Source of the DNA: Tetranychus cinnabarinus
Lineage: Eukaryota; Arthropoda; Arachnida; Trombidiformes; Tetranychidae
Length of the DNA stretch: 64,000 nt
NCBI GenBank assembly: GCA_022266195.1
Contig: WHVY01000010.1
Location: 1,128,501 to 1,192,500 of the forward strand
Direction of reading: 5' to 3'
The notes beneath the pieces are model-generated. The model saw nothing but the letters and a program-made list of their open reading frames with translations. It was not told the DNA's origin and did no database searches. Numbering within the stretch: position 1 is the first letter of the stretch; each line of letters opens with the position of its first letter. The position numbers were made by a program, and so were the translations under genes. Below, piece after piece: positions 39,651 to 50,929 of the stretch.

Positions 39651-40455
39651 ATGTCATGTTCTCTAGTTTACCGAGTCGGACTAAGCCGCACTGTGATTAA
39701 AAGTTATCGTAATTTGTTAAGATTGTCCGATCATTCGTCTTTATTTTCTACCTCAACCAATTCTTCCAATGTTGATAAAAAGGATCAATCAAAACCAGAG
39801 TGAGTATTTTGATTGAAAGAAGTAAGTTCAATACGTAACGATTATTAATTTCATTCATTTGTCAAATTTCTGTTCTCTTTGCTAGCATCAAGGTTACATT
39901 CATAAAAGCAAATGGTCAAAAATTAGTTGGTTATGGGAAAACGAATGAAAATTTGTTAGATGTCGTGATAAACAACCATCTAGACATTGATGGCTTTGGT
40001 AAATATATGCAATCCGTGGTTACAGACAATGATTCTCATTAATTTATGATCTATTCTTGATCCAGGCGCTTGTGAAGGTACCTTAGCATGTTCAACTTGT
40101 CACCTGATTTTGAAGAAAGACGATTTTGATAAACTTAAAAACAAACCTACCGATGAAGAATTGGATATGCTGGATTTAGCTTTTGGTCTAACAGAAACGT
40201 AAGCTCGACTAAATTTCATTTCTAATATCTGCTTCACAGTGGAAACCATTTCAGAATCCAAGATAATCAGAAATAAACCGAGCGGGTTTTTTCTATCATT
40301 GCCTTGTTTTACTTGTAGTGACTTGATTATAATCAAATTATTTGTTTCCCATTCCTCGTAGATCTCGCCTAGGATGTCAAGTTTACTTAACAAAAGAAAT
40401 GGATGGATTAGAAGTAGTTGTTCCTGAAACTATCAATGACGCTAGAACCACTTGA
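39651..40455 (+). CDS. FDX1: Mitochondrial [2Fe-2S] ferredoxin, adrenodoxin type
   Basis: A mitochondrial ferredoxin that passes electrons from ferredoxin reductase to mitochondrial P450s and other acceptors. Exons are 39,651-39,799, 39,886-39,998, 40,066-40,198 and 40,362-40,455. All introns are short, GT-AG and phase-consistent; the product is 162 residues. The first about 50 residues are rich in Arg, Ser and Leu and look like a mitochondrial presequence. The ferredoxin fold follows, with cluster ligands in GACEGTLACSTCHLI (three Cys) and the fourth in SRLGCQVYLTKEMDG. The acidic partner-binding segment TDEELDMLDLAFGLTETSRL and the ending VPETINDAR match FDX1 more closely than FDX2. AATAAA at 40,641-40,646 is the likely poly(A) signal, placing the 3' end within about 100 bp of the convergent KCTD3 stop codon. 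Confidence 0.93.
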
Positions 40456-40748
40456 TATTATTTTTGAGTAGATACTTGAAATCGGCATTTTTTTAAATTA
40501 GACTAAGAAGGAATTTAACATAAAAAAATTCGTAAGAATACGAATGCAATCAAGTCAATTGACAAAATTTTGATAAGAGTTTTTGAACTGCTCATGAAAT
40601 GAAATTAGATAAAAAAGAGTAAAAATAAAACAATTTTTTCAATAAATAATGCTTTAGTTATAAATTAAATATTAAAAACTTTTTTTACCGCATTATTATC
40701 TCAAACAGTAATAATATGAATAAATTAAGGTGAAAACTTTGTGATAAA

Positions 40749-42524
40749 TTAAAGTAAAACTTGTCGTAAAAGTTCTTTGTCAGGTTTTACATCAACTTTA
40801 GGTGTTTTCGAAGCCGAGTCAAGAGCCCAGCTCAGATCCCATATTTGAACATTTCCATTCTCATGTCCAGTGAAAATGTATCTTTTTGATCGATTAACCA
40901 TAGAAATAGTATCACATTCATGGACAAAATAAGTTGTAATCGGTGAATCATCCACCGAATGTAAACTGAATTTACGTTCACCATCAGATGCCATCAAAAC
41001 GTGAATAGAATCTGCTTGAGATCGATACATTTCGATAAAAACAAGTTGCTCTCCGTCACCCTGATCACCGAAAGGTCCAATATCTAAATATCTTTTATTG
41101 TAAGATGCTAAGTCTGAAACACTTTTAGACATTCCTCTTGTTCCAGTTGATGTGGAAGATGATGACCCTAATGACTGGCAACAATCTTCTTCCATATGTA
41201 AATCATCTATTGATAAAACTCTGAAACTGGCATGAGGAGTTGAACCTGGCTGAGTGGAAATTCTTCCTCTGAATCGAGTCATTGTCCAAGTTCTGACATG
41301 TCTTTTTGAACACATACTTATAAGATGACTTTGACTTAACATAATACTAGAAATTCCATGAAGATGAACCTTAAATGTGAGAAACAAAACTGGCCCATGA
41401 CCTCCAGTTTCTGGATGTTGAATGAGAACTCTTACAGTTCCATCAGCAGTTCCATAAGCAATCTCTACCCAATTTCCGTCATTTTTAGGATCTTGTGTTA
41501 GATAACATGATATTGCAGTTATTTCTTCATTTTCTGGGTCTTGGTATAATTCATTGATCAGCAAATCTCCATCTTTCATTCTTAATGGAAATTTCTGCAT
41601 ATCTATCAGATAAAGTGAACCAACTTTTGATCCCAAAAGAAGAAAATTTGTCGCTGCCTTATCATAAGCTGTTATTGATTGTCCTTTATATTCTTTTAAT
41701 CCTTGAACTAACCAATATTGACTGGTGGCATGATAGACACCAACCAGGCCTTTTCGATGACTCAAGGCAACAAGCTGAGATCCAATAAAGAATAATGTAT
41801 CAACTGGATGATCATTAAGTGCATAAGGTCCTATCTCAGTTCTAATGGCTTCCTGATGCTCTTGGAAGGAGATATTCCAAAGTTTTATATACTTTGATCC
41901 ATCTTGGCACAATCCAATAACCAGTTTACCAGAAGCAGGTGATGGATGGAAAACCAGGCAATTTTGATAAAGTGCAATATCATCGATATCATTTTCCATC
42001 TCTTCAGATTCGAATATTTTTTGAAACCCGATTGAATCCCGGAAATAATAGCAAACAACTAGATTTTTGAAACAAACAACAATAACATTATGCTGCGCCA
42101 GCACCTTTATCACTTTACTTGAATCATCACCCATGAGGCCAGCTGGCTTTGTCAAGATACCTTGAAAAAACACATTTCCTCCACAAACATTGGTCTCGGC
42201 TAAATCTTGATAAGCCTTGAGTCGTTTAACCAACGGGGTTAACCCATAAAATTCGGCTTCATGAAGAAGTACTTCAATTGGTATATTATCCAAGTGAATC
42301 AACTGTCGGGTTCGCAGATAATTCAAGATGACTGTGAATACTTTAGGATCCCGATCAATAAAGAAAGCACCCGTTGCATCTTTCAGAGAATTAATTAATT
42401 GTTGATGGTCCGATAATAAAGAGGTAAAAAATGTTTCCGGGATTGAAAGTAGGGTTCGCTTAGATGTAGAAAATCGAGTTCCTCCAACATTCAGATTAAC
42501 TATTTCATCTGGTTCAGGGTTCAT
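40749..42524 (-). CDS. KCTD3: KCTD3/SHKBP1 family BTB-WD40 protein
   Basis: A 591-residue protein with an N-terminal T1-type BTB domain and a beta-propeller. The BTB domain (about residues 8-105) opens with EIVNLNVGGTRFSTSKRTL and contains FFIDRDPKVFTVILNYLRT and LLHEAEFYGLTPLVKRL, as in all KCTD proteins. Residues about 120-590 carry WD-like repeats; the best are near residues 390-440 and the terminal FTGHENGNVQIWDLSWALD. Mammalian KCTD3 binds the HCN3 channel and SHKBP1 binds SETA/CIN85. Which partner applies here is unknown. The ATG at 42,524 gives MNPEPDEIVNLNVGG; the sequence just upstream (ATAATCTAG) is a possible acceptor, so a 5' non-coding exon is likely. The coding region has no intron. 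It is tail-to-tail with FDX1, with 293 bp between stop codons. Confidence 0.88.
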   Translation of the reverse strand: MNPEPDEIVNLNVGGTRFSTSKRTLLSIPETFFTSLLSDHQQLINSLKDATGAFFIDRDPKVFTVILNYLRTRQLIHLDNIPIEVLLHEAEFYGLTPLVKRLKAYQDLAETNVCGGNVFFQGILTKPAGLMGDDSSKVIKVLAQHNVIVVCFKNLVVCYYFRDSIGFQKIFESEEMENDIDDIALYQNCLVFHPSPASGKLVIGLCQDGSKYIKLWNISFQEHQEAIRTEIGPYALNDHPVDTLFFIGSQLVALSHRKGLVGVYHATSQYWLVQGLKEYKGQSITAYDKAATNFLLLGSKVGSLYLIDMQKFPLRMKDGDLLINELYQDPENEEITAISCYLTQDPKNDGNWVEIAYGTADGTVRVLIQHPETGGHGPVLFLTFKVHLHGISSIMLSQSHLISMCSKRHVRTWTMTRFRGRISTQPGSTPHASFRVLSIDDLHMEEDCCQSLGSSSSTSTGTRGMSKSVSDLASYNKRYLDIGPFGDQGDGEQLVFIEMYRSQADSIHVLMASDGERKFSLHSVDDSPITTYFVHECDTISMVNRSKRYIFTGHENGNVQIWDLSWALDSASKTPKVDVKPDKELLRQVLL

Positions 42525-43826
42525 TGTATCTAGATTATCAAAACAAAACAATTATCTATAAAAAAGGAACAATTTACACATAAATACAATAAAAAAAGAC
42601 ACTAGAATCATGCACAATAATACTTAATTATAGTAATTACCAGAAATGAAGTAAAATACTGAAGCTTGAAAAGTCTGTTTTGTATTTCTTCTGTTTACAT
42701 TTTACTGATGGCGCCATCTTTAAAATAGATAACCATTATCAAAGTCTGTTTATCAAATTAATTAATATTATTGATATTTCTAATCAATTTGATTAAAAAA
42801 ATGTCAAATTTTATGGCAATAACTAAACAACAATAAATCCAAAGCTATAATTAATTCATAAAAATAGCTTGATCCAGGTATATTGATTGATATCCTTCAA
42901 AGAGGAAATCACTGTTTATGAAAAATAACGGATTTGAGGGAATGAATTTTTGATTCACAGATTGATTAACAAATTTTATTAACTGTTGTTGCAATTATCA
43001 AGCAATGACCATAAATACAGTGGAATTATTGAGCCACCTAAAAATAAAAAAACGATATTATTAAACATGGATAACAGCTTACAGAGTATAACATGTTAGA
43101 TTTCCCTTTCCGAATAAATATTAATAAATAATGATTATATTTGAGTGTTTCTTTTTATACATACATTGATTACTATTATTATTATTTATAATTCATATTA
43201 TTTACTTTAATCGTAATTTGTAAACAAGTAGCTTTTTAAGCAATTGCTAAATAATTTTCAATCAAGTTTCAACGCAAACAAAGCTTATATATTACTGACC
43301 TTCAGCTGTGCAGCAAAAAAATGTGAATAAACTACCAACATTGGATGATCAAGTGAGATTGATTAAGCAAAATATAACCCAGGATTATCGGAGGAACTTG
43401 TTTTTTTATTCAATTAGCCTGAGGTTTGTTTTGATTACCAGTGTTAACCCATATGTACAGTTGCTCTCTAAATGTATTTTTAACTTGTGGTTATCTCACT
43501 AAACCGACTCCCGTCGTCGTCCTGTATTAAAATGACTTAAATATTCAACTTTAATGTTAAATTTTAGTTTCAACTTTCAGTTCATCAATACACCGGTGAT
43601 TATATTCATGATTGGTAAAGGCACACCATGTTAATCCAGCGTGTTAGGCTTCCTGTGATCCAACCAACCAACCATCAGTAATGTCCCAGTAAGATATTGG
43701 TAACCTATTCATCTTCCTACAATCATATGTTATTTTTTTCAACTGGACGTGATTTATTGACTGTCCATCTAATCTAATCTTTTTTGAGTATATTTTGGTG
43801 CATGTTGACCGTTTAATCGCTTGACA
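42525..43826. other. Divergent intergenic region between KCTD3 and eclosion hormone
   Basis: Should contain the KCTD3 promoter and 5' exon, and the eclosion hormone promoter near its right end. The clearest element is a palindromic GATGGCGCCATC at 42,708-42,719. The rest is AT-rich without coding character. Confidence 0.45.
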
Positions 43827-44120
43827 ATGAGCTTACGTTGGTTTAGTTTGTTCATCTTTTATTCCTACTTGGTTTTTGTACACTCAGACTCTAGTGTTAT
43901 CAGCAATTCAGCTGAAAACAACAAACTCTATTTATGTCTACACAATTGTGCTCTCTGTGTTCGAGTCTGGGAACGTGGTCTGTATAATGGTGAAAAATGT
44001 GCTCGAAAGTGTCTCAAGTTCAAAGAGAATCCAAGAATCATCGATCCAGACTGTGAAAGTTTAAAGTTATTTAATCAGAAAGCGTTTCGCATCAAAAAAT
44101 CATCCGATGATGCTGAATAA
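43827..44120 (+). CDS. EH: Eclosion hormone neuropeptide precursor
   Basis: A 97-residue secreted peptide. Residues 1-20 (MSLRWFSLFIFYSYLVFVHS) form a signal peptide. The mature part has six cysteines at 37, 41, 44, 58, 62 and 76. The order C-x3-C-x2-C, then C-x3-C, then C is that of eclosion hormone, as is the local sequence LHNCALC, followed by CARKCLKFK and DPDCESL. In insects the hormone acts through a receptor guanylyl cyclase in the ecdysis cascade; the same role here is inference. The gene is a single coding exon starting at the ATG at 43,827. The x13 spacing between the third and fourth and between the fifth and sixth cysteines is slightly longer than in the insect peptides I recall, and the usual FLNKL-like end is replaced by a Lys-rich tail. 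A poly(A) signal lies at 44,477. Confidence 0.85.
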   Translation: MSLRWFSLFIFYSYLVFVHSDSSVISNSAENNKLYLCLHNCALCVRVWERGLYNGEKCARKCLKFKENPRIIDPDCESLKLFNQKAFRIKKSSDDAE

Positions 44121-44814
44121 AAGCACTTTGCTTGTCTCGTAACTTACAATTTGAGCCTCAATGCAATTCAACCAATGATGCCCATTACGTGAATGATGAT
44201 TACATTTATCGAGTCAATTCGGTTTCATCTAAATTCTGGTTGCTATCATTTGCAGTTGACATTTGCTGAGGTTTTAGGATCATCTAACGGCTCAAAGAAA
44301 TATTAATCTGTGCCTTAATATAATCTCATCACTGGTTGAAACTGACCACTTATTTATTTCACGATTTTAAGTCTTATTTAATTTATTGTCCGCATCATCA
44401 GTTCAACATATATTTATGTAAAAAATGTGAAAAATATTTACTCAATTTGTTTATAAAAGAGTGTAAAACACTTGTAAATAAAGTTTTGTATCATTTTTGC
44501 TTGTAATAATAACTGTTGTATAACTCGTACTTTTTCAACAATAAAAGTCGACTTAGCTATTGACAATTGAATAATGAGTTAATTGAAATTGGAATCGGTG
44601 AATCAAATTTGAATGATAGTTCATTGATAGCTTTAGTCGATAAATAACCTTGTCTTCGGAAGGAAACTTCAAAGTTCATTGAAAGCTTTAATAATTGCTC
44701 AGTTTAATTATAATAAAAGCTGCGAAACAAAAAGCATAACCTAATTAATAGTTGATCAGGTAAATTAAATAAATATGCATTGGCATCACTTCCCATTGAA
44801 AAGAGTTGAAAATG
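44121..44814. other. Eclosion hormone 3' UTR and convergent spacer
   Basis: 3' UTR of the hormone gene up to about 44,500, then AT-rich sequence that should include the 3' UTR of the minus-strand membrane-protein gene. I see no other feature. Confidence 0.5.
44477..44482 (+). terminator. Poly(A) signal of the eclosion hormone gene
   Basis: AATAAA about 355 bases after the stop codon, followed by a T-rich stretch (GTTTTGTATCATTTTTGC). Confidence 0.6.
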
Positions 44815-45837
44815 CTAGAAAAACTCTCTTTTAGATCCATGATGGTCAAGATCAATTTTTTCAACCGACATTTGAGACGCATTGAGATCATCTTTGTTGA
44901 AATAAACAATTGAAGATGCATCTTGTTTTTTACCGTCAGCTGATGATCTTAATGATGTAACAGGGGGTTGCCTCTTTTTGATGGCTGGCGCTAACAGCAA
45001 TGAGATGCCAATAATTACGGAAAGACCGCCAAAAGACATAAACATTGAACCAACCGAAGCATTGTAACGCCTCTCATCACTAAGGATCGAGTCAACTGTT
45101 TGATGAACAAGATAAGCTTCGTATGTATTTGTTATGCTGCCTGAGTGATTGAATTTTCCCGGATTAAAGCCAATTTCAATGTCTCGAACTGTATAAACCA
45201 GAATACCAACAATCATAATGGTAATACCAAAAGAAATTAATGAAGTTGAAATGACAATCCTAGTTGTTTGCGAGATTCGCCGGTTTTCATTAGGATACAC
45301 GCTTTTAGCTCCAGTTAAACTAAAAACAGGTACAACATCAAAATCACAGCTTTGAGTTGAATAAAGGTGAGATCCTAAATTACTTTCCCTGTTAACACCA
45401 GCATTACCATTAACCAGGGTACCAACTGAATGGTGAGCACATTGATTGTCAGTTGTTGTGATCTGATGATGTGATCCAAGACCAGGCGTGACTGTAGTTG
45501 GTGTTGTTGGTGATGAACCAGGATGACAAAGGTATTCGGTATCAGAAATGGCTTTTGTTTTGGAAAGTGGATGAAGGTGTTGCTGGTAATGATGAGAAGG
45601 TTGACTCCGGTTTTGATGAAAATGATGTTGGTGGGTCGATGAAGAGGGACGAGAATGGTCAACTTCAACAGTTAAATCTTCATTTGAATCAAAAGCTAAG
45701 TTGGATATTCCTGGTTCTTCCGATATTGGATAGGTTACCATTACAGTTGAAGGTTTAGTTGAGTTAACTGTGTTGGCTGAGTCAAGATTAGGCAAGGAAT
45801 GTGAACATGTATTTGAACTGTTAACATGTTTATCCAT
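44815..45837 (-). CDS. Two-pass membrane protein of unknown family
   Basis: A 340-residue protein in one uninterrupted exon. I do not recognise the family. Residues 1-190 are hydrophilic, rich in Ser, Thr, His and Asn (a His-rich block near 68-92), and probably cytosolic. Two hydrophobic helices follow at about 194-216 (IVISTSLISFGITIMIVGIL) and 264-286 (MFMSFGGLSVIIGISLLLAP). They are separated by a loop of about 47 residues with two N-glycosylation sequons (NHS near 230, NAS near 259), so the loop is likely extracellular. The C-terminal 55 residues are charged and end KREFF. The start at 45,837 has a favourable context (GACATGG). Composition and length of the open frame make it a real gene. 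The topology resembles small tetraspan-like adaptors cut to two helices, but I assign no function. Confidence 0.75.
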   Translation of the reverse strand: MDKHVNSSNTCSHSLPNLDSANTVNSTKPSTVMVTYPISEEPGISNLAFDSNEDLTVEVDHSRPSSSTHQHHFHQNRSQPSHHYQQHLHPLSKTKAISDTEYLCHPGSSPTTPTTVTPGLGSHHQITTTDNQCAHHSVGTLVNGNAGVNRESNLGSHLYSTQSCDFDVVPVFSLTGAKSVYPNENRRISQTTRIVISTSLISFGITIMIVGILVYTVRDIEIGFNPGKFNHSGSITNTYEAYLVHQTVDSILSDERRYNASVGSMFMSFGGLSVIIGISLLLAPAIKKRQPPVTSLRSSADGKKQDASSIVYFNKDDLNASQMSVEKIDLDHHGSKREFF

Positions 45838-47091
45838 GTCGGTAAATAAACGGGTTAATACTGTCAGGTTAAATTAGGGATTAACAAACAAAAAACCAGA
45901 CAAGACTAAAGATAAGCTTGAAAACAAATCTTGCAAACAAAATTTTATAAACCATGAGTGTTTAGTTGCACTGTTTACTCATCAATTCAACTCAACTGTA
46001 AGTTGCTTCGCCTCTTCATCGGATTGGAGTTAACATACCATAATAATTTACTTATTTATCATTGTTAATCAATCTCTCTTTTAACTCTCTCTTTCTCTCT
46101 AATTGTTGGGTATGAATTAACAATTAAAACAGTGTAAGTATATTTTTTTTACAGATTTACAGACAGAGAGACACAAATATGTATTAGGATGAAGATGAAA
46201 TAGTTTTGATTATCATTAGTATTTCTATTTTACTCTCATTGAATGCCAAAAATTAACTAGGTGAAAGTAAATTATATGCGAATCAACGGAATCTATCAAT
46301 TTATCAACCCAATCTGTTCTTGATTCAAAATGATTCAGCGTATTCCCTGATTATCATTATAATACTTATCCTATTCTGGATTCCTTGTTTTTTTTGTTGT
46401 ATGTTAAATGTTATTTTTCCCTTTCTCTCTTTACCCATCTTTACTTTGATTTAATTTACCTCAACAGTTTATTTACTAATAGCCCAACCGAGGTTATCAA
46501 TGTAATCATTACGGTTATAAATACGTTAGTTAGCTATTTATGATTATGATTGTCTCAACCTTTCAGGCTTCAATCGTTTCAAGCCTAATTATATCAGTTT
46601 AAAATGTTTACCACAAATCTGGTAACATTGAGGGAAACTCAGGTTGTTATCACATTAACTTCAATCAAGGAATGTTGACAAGAAAAATCAGTCAATTAAT
46701 CAAATATTTACCGACACTATTAAAGTAAATTGACATTTGTACATTGAATTGGATTGAACAGATCAATAGGTTGACCACGTTGAAAGGTTGTTTAATACCT
46801 CAATCAATGTTATTAATACTCAAATCTATACAGATTACATGCCTTACATTTTAAATTTTACAGTTTCAACTACAATTAACATTGGTTTGTTGGTAAAATT
46901 GTTACAGTAAATCGATACAAAATTTTGGGTAAAATTTACATTAAAAATGTTTCAAGTTGAAAAGTGTAAACACAAATCCAATTGAAAATGATCACAGTGT
47001 ATTTGCTTTGCTGATCAATCAAAAAAACAAAAGTGCTTATTGATGACTTGAAATTGATTATGATGATGATGTTAAAAGTGACTAAGTATTT
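45838..47091. other. Intergenic region between membrane-protein gene and ELOVL
   Basis: Should hold the promoter of the minus-strand membrane-protein gene (left) and the elongase 3' UTR (right). A CTCTCT-rich tract sits near 46,072-46,100. I see no coding exon. Confidence 0.45.
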
Positions 47092-50000
47092 TTAATGAGC
47101 TTTAATCTTAGCCTTGTCAGGTGAGTTGATCAAATCCAGTTTAGATTGGGATTTAGTGAAGTCAGAAGGATCAGTTGCATTGTGATAAGTAACTGAAGCG
47201 GTAATTGTAACATCACCAAATCGAGCGCAAGTGGAAGCTCCATCAGGTCCAGATGAGGCCGAAACAGTCAACCCTTTGGAAGATGAGGTTGAAATTGAAG
47301 CTGTGGTAGTTGTTGTTGTGGATGCAGATGATTTGGATCGTTTATCATAAGATTGTTGGTAGAAAGACCAGAAAAGGTAAAAGAAGAGAACGGCATGGAA
47401 AATGTTCATTATAACAAATGACCGAGGAAACTGACAGTCTTGAACTAATGCCCTCAACCCGTGAGCCATGGCCAAAGTAAATTGGGTTAACTGTAATTTG
47501 GTTAAATATTTTTTCCACCAAAGGTACTTTTGAACGGAAGGACCAAAGGCAGAGAGTCCATAATAAAAGTACATGATAGTGTGAACTCCTGAGTTGAGAA
47601 ATGGGAAGAAAGCGTTATTCCCTCCAGGAGCATATTTCATTCCAATCCATATTGTTATTGGTACAACTGAGTGGTGAAAAACATGTAATGCCGAGACTTG
47701 ATTATGTTTCTTTCGCAAGACAAAAATAATCTGTAAACGAGATAAAAATAAATAATTAGTTGATATTCCGTAAATTCTGGTTTTTTTGTTATTCTCAAAA
47801 CTTAAGGTTATTTTCATTCTTTCAGGTGTTTGTTTACTTGTTCTGGTTCTGATCAACCTGCAGTTGGTGATGAGTGATTTTGTTTAACAATTGCAACTTG
47901 AAGTTGAAACTATTGATGAGTACTAGTGCCTTAATAATCAAGTAACCTAATTTTTGATGATCATAATGAACAATATAATTTTTCACTTGAAGGTTGCACT
48001 TTTAAGGAATCGTTACAGTTTGATAAATGAAAGTGACAGTTGTGACAACGAATGAGGCTTGATTCTTGATAATTGTAAAACAATTGAATTGTTATATTGT
48101 ATAATCAGCCTTGATTGAAGTAAGAAATGATCATTTATCAACTCAAAATTTGTCTCATTTGTGGGCTACATAGATCAGTCGATTTGCCTAAAAAAGTTTA
48201 AGACAAGGTTTAGGAGTAGCTTCAACAAAACACAAGAATGCGAAGGTAGAAGGGAAATTGTTTGACAAACCCAATTGTTTAAAATCTAGTTGACTACTTT
48301 GTTAATCAGATCAGTTACTAATATATGAATATCTGAATATGAAATTTAAAATCAAAGAGAAAACCAGAAAAAACCAAAAAACCAGAAACCAGAAAGTGAG
48401 AGGTTCCTATCAGAATTGAAATGGCTTTGGATAAACAGTGTTTCATAATTGATCTGCACTGTTTCTTGAGAATTACAATTATTTAATTGTTTCCGAATAA
48501 TCTTGAAAGAAAAGAAGGTTGGAATTTCCATGGTTAATCCTTCACTCTTCACCACCTGCAAAACCAATATACCAGAACTTAAGCTGTCTTCACGGAACAG
48601 AAAATTCGTTTTTTTTAAGTTTTCTCAGCTCATATTGAAAAGGAAACTGATTTTGTTAGTTTACCGATGATCAACTAAATTATAACACAATTAACACAAA
48701 AGCCAAATAACCTTGTTGAGATTGAAAACAACAGTAAAACTGAATTGGCAACAATTGTAGTTAAAGGTTCAACGAGCCGAAGCTTGAGGATAGACCGAGG
48801 ACAAGTTTAGTTGTTGGTCAAAATCCTTTACCTTGGAAGAGACATTTATTGTCTTTTTTAAGCTAAAATTGTATTATAATTTATAAACGGGAAAACCTTT
48901 AATTTTATTAATTATTGTCAAAGTTTTGCTTGTTGTTACCAGGTTAGTTGTGAATCAACTTACCGTATCAATGAACTCAATATGCTTTGACACCAGAAAA
49001 TACCAGCCAACAATACACATTCTCATTGGTATGGGATCATTTGAATAGTCAACCGATTGACAATGAAAACTGTATTTACCCCATTCAATTAAACGTCCCA
49101 TCTGTGATTGAAAATGAAGAAAGCAAATGATTAGAATTAATTGATAATATTAATGATGATTGGTAAATCAACAATTTTCATAATAATAGTAATAATTGAA
49201 TTGAATTCCGTAATAACTAATTTTAACACCATCTTTACATTTACATTGCTTTGTACTTGACTGGTAATGAGCCTAATTTTATTCAACCAATTCAAGGCAT
49301 ATTAACAGTTGTGAATCCTAATTAGCGAATACATTAAATAGCTCTTGACTTTGCTTTCAGTTAATCAACTTATTGTCAACTGTTGCTACACATTCAATGA
49401 TTTAATTGATTGAAATGGACAATTATAACCAGCAATAGTGTGAATATGGTGCAAACAAGATATCATACTTGTAAATGTACCTCCATTAGCATAAACATTG
49501 AGTCAAACATACAATGGCCTTATACAGAGAATCAAGTTCAAGTAAATTGCACTTCTTTTCACATCAAAAAGCAACAAAAATTATCGTCAAATTGTTGAAA
49601 ATAATGAAAAAAATCACTAATATTGATATAAAAGACGAAACTGTTAGTCTTTTCAATAATTTTATAAAATAATTTTCAAGCTTGCTGCAAATTATTAATA
49701 CAATGTAAGTCTCTTTGTGCAACCGTTAAAATGTACCTCTTCTTAATTTTCACTGCTGTATTATCAACAATTAACAGCTGAACAATGGCGAGAACAACGA
49801 TGATTATTCGATTATCATTTAGGATTAATTCATGGACGATCTATTCGGCTAATTAAGTCATCATCTTCAATTAAAAATTTCCACAATTGATGAAGAATGA
49901 GCCTGAAAAGGAATGTGCAACTTCACATTGTGGACCTCCACAAGTCATCTTTATCTTTCAATTTAACGGCTAATTTCCTCTATTTCACAGTAATTATGGG

Positions 50001-50431
50001 TAATATAGTTAACTGATTGGTGATACTTACCTCAATGAACATAATTCCAGAGGCAAGAACAAGAGCAAAATTGTAAATAATCATGAAGTTACGAAGATCA
50101 AAAGGTTGCCTGTCTTTCATCCATCGAGGTCCAGCAATCTTGACAAAATACAAATAACCGGCAGTCATGGTTAGAGTTGGAAAAGGACTTGACATTAAAG
50201 GCCAATCACTGACTCGTTGGTCTATCACAATTAGAGAAATCAATTGACATTATTGATGATCTACTCTTGAAATGAAATATGAAACTTACCTCCTTTTTCA
50301 ATGGTCTCCTTGTACCAGGTGAGGGCATTTTGAAGCCATGTTTTGTAGTCAAAGATCAGGGAAGAGCACAAAACAATTGGAACTACTTTAGCCCACATTC
50401 CGTATTTAGAGTTGATCATATTAGAGATCAT
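47092..50431 (-). CDS. ELOVL-type very-long-chain fatty acid elongase
   Basis: An ER membrane condensing enzyme that joins malonyl-CoA to acyl-CoA in fatty acid elongation. Exons on the minus strand are 50,431-50,290, 50,221-50,031, 49,101-48,964 and 47,730-47,092; all introns are GT-AG and in phase. The protein is 369 residues. Family motifs are all present: KHIEFIDT (150-157), the histidine box HVFHH (173-177), NSGVHTIMYFYY (203-214) and KLQLTQF near 230. The overall pattern (DYSNDPIPMRMCIVGWYF before KHIEFIDT) places it with insect ELOVL4/7-like elongases. After the last helix (ending near SFYQQSYDKR) comes an unusual tail of about 85 residues with Thr and Ser runs, ending KAKIKAH, which may serve as a lysine-based ER retrieval signal. 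The ATG at 50,431 was chosen as the first in frame; a second Met lies four codons on. Confidence 0.9.
47731..48963 (-). other. ELOVL intron 3
   Basis: 1.2 kb between the elongase exons, AT-rich. An open frame at 48,352-48,567 lies inside it but ends in a short AACCAGAAA-type tandem repeat that accounts for its C-terminus, so I do not call it an exon. Confidence 0.7.
49102..50030 (-). other. ELOVL intron 2
   Basis: About 0.93 kb of AT-rich sequence with standard donor GTAAGT and acceptor TCACAG on the minus strand. Nothing else is evident. Confidence 0.8.
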
Positions 50432-50929
50432 GTTTATTGATCTTTAGACAGATTTCGTCCAAAAGTTGATGTTACCACTGCTGCTGTTGCCTGGTTGAAG
50501 AGTGGTGACAAATTTTGTCAAATCTAATGTTAACTGGTAACTGGTTAAATTAAACAACAATGGAGAGAGACAACAGCTATACTTTTTTCTGGTACAACAA
50601 ACAAAAATGGCTAATTCGTCGTCTCCATCAAGGTTTAACAAAATGAGCGCCATTTCCGTTACTTTATGTAAACTTATAAGGTTTGCCAGAAAGGAGACAA
50701 AATTCATTTCCACTTTTACTTGAACTTACTTTGAACCTCGTTTCTCTCGTCCTTCTCCTTCATTTTTATCTTCCTTCGCTTTCTTTTAACCTTTCTTATT
50801 CATCCTTAATTTCACTCTCCATCCAATGTAGCCAAAGGTGTTACCTTACTCTTTGAATATATTTGGAAATACCTTGTCGAACCCATTGTTACCCAATTTC
50901 TCAAGACTTTGGTATTGATGCTTTAAAAG
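50432..50929. other. ELOVL 5' flank
   Basis: Promoter side of the elongase gene. A GAGCGCCATTT motif (50,645-50,655; reverse AAATGGCGCTC) lies about 215 bp upstream of the start codon. CT-rich sequence from 50,740 leads into repeat copy B. Confidence 0.4.

Noticed and set aside
43308..43502. 64-codon plus-strand ORF upstream of eclosion hormone
   Set aside because: Short, begins with a non-ATG codon, and has no splice context or similarity.
48352..48567. 71-codon minus-strand frame after an acceptor in ELOVL intron 3
   Set aside because: No elongase similarity, and its C-terminus is a short tandem repeat; an alternative exon cannot be excluded but is not supported.
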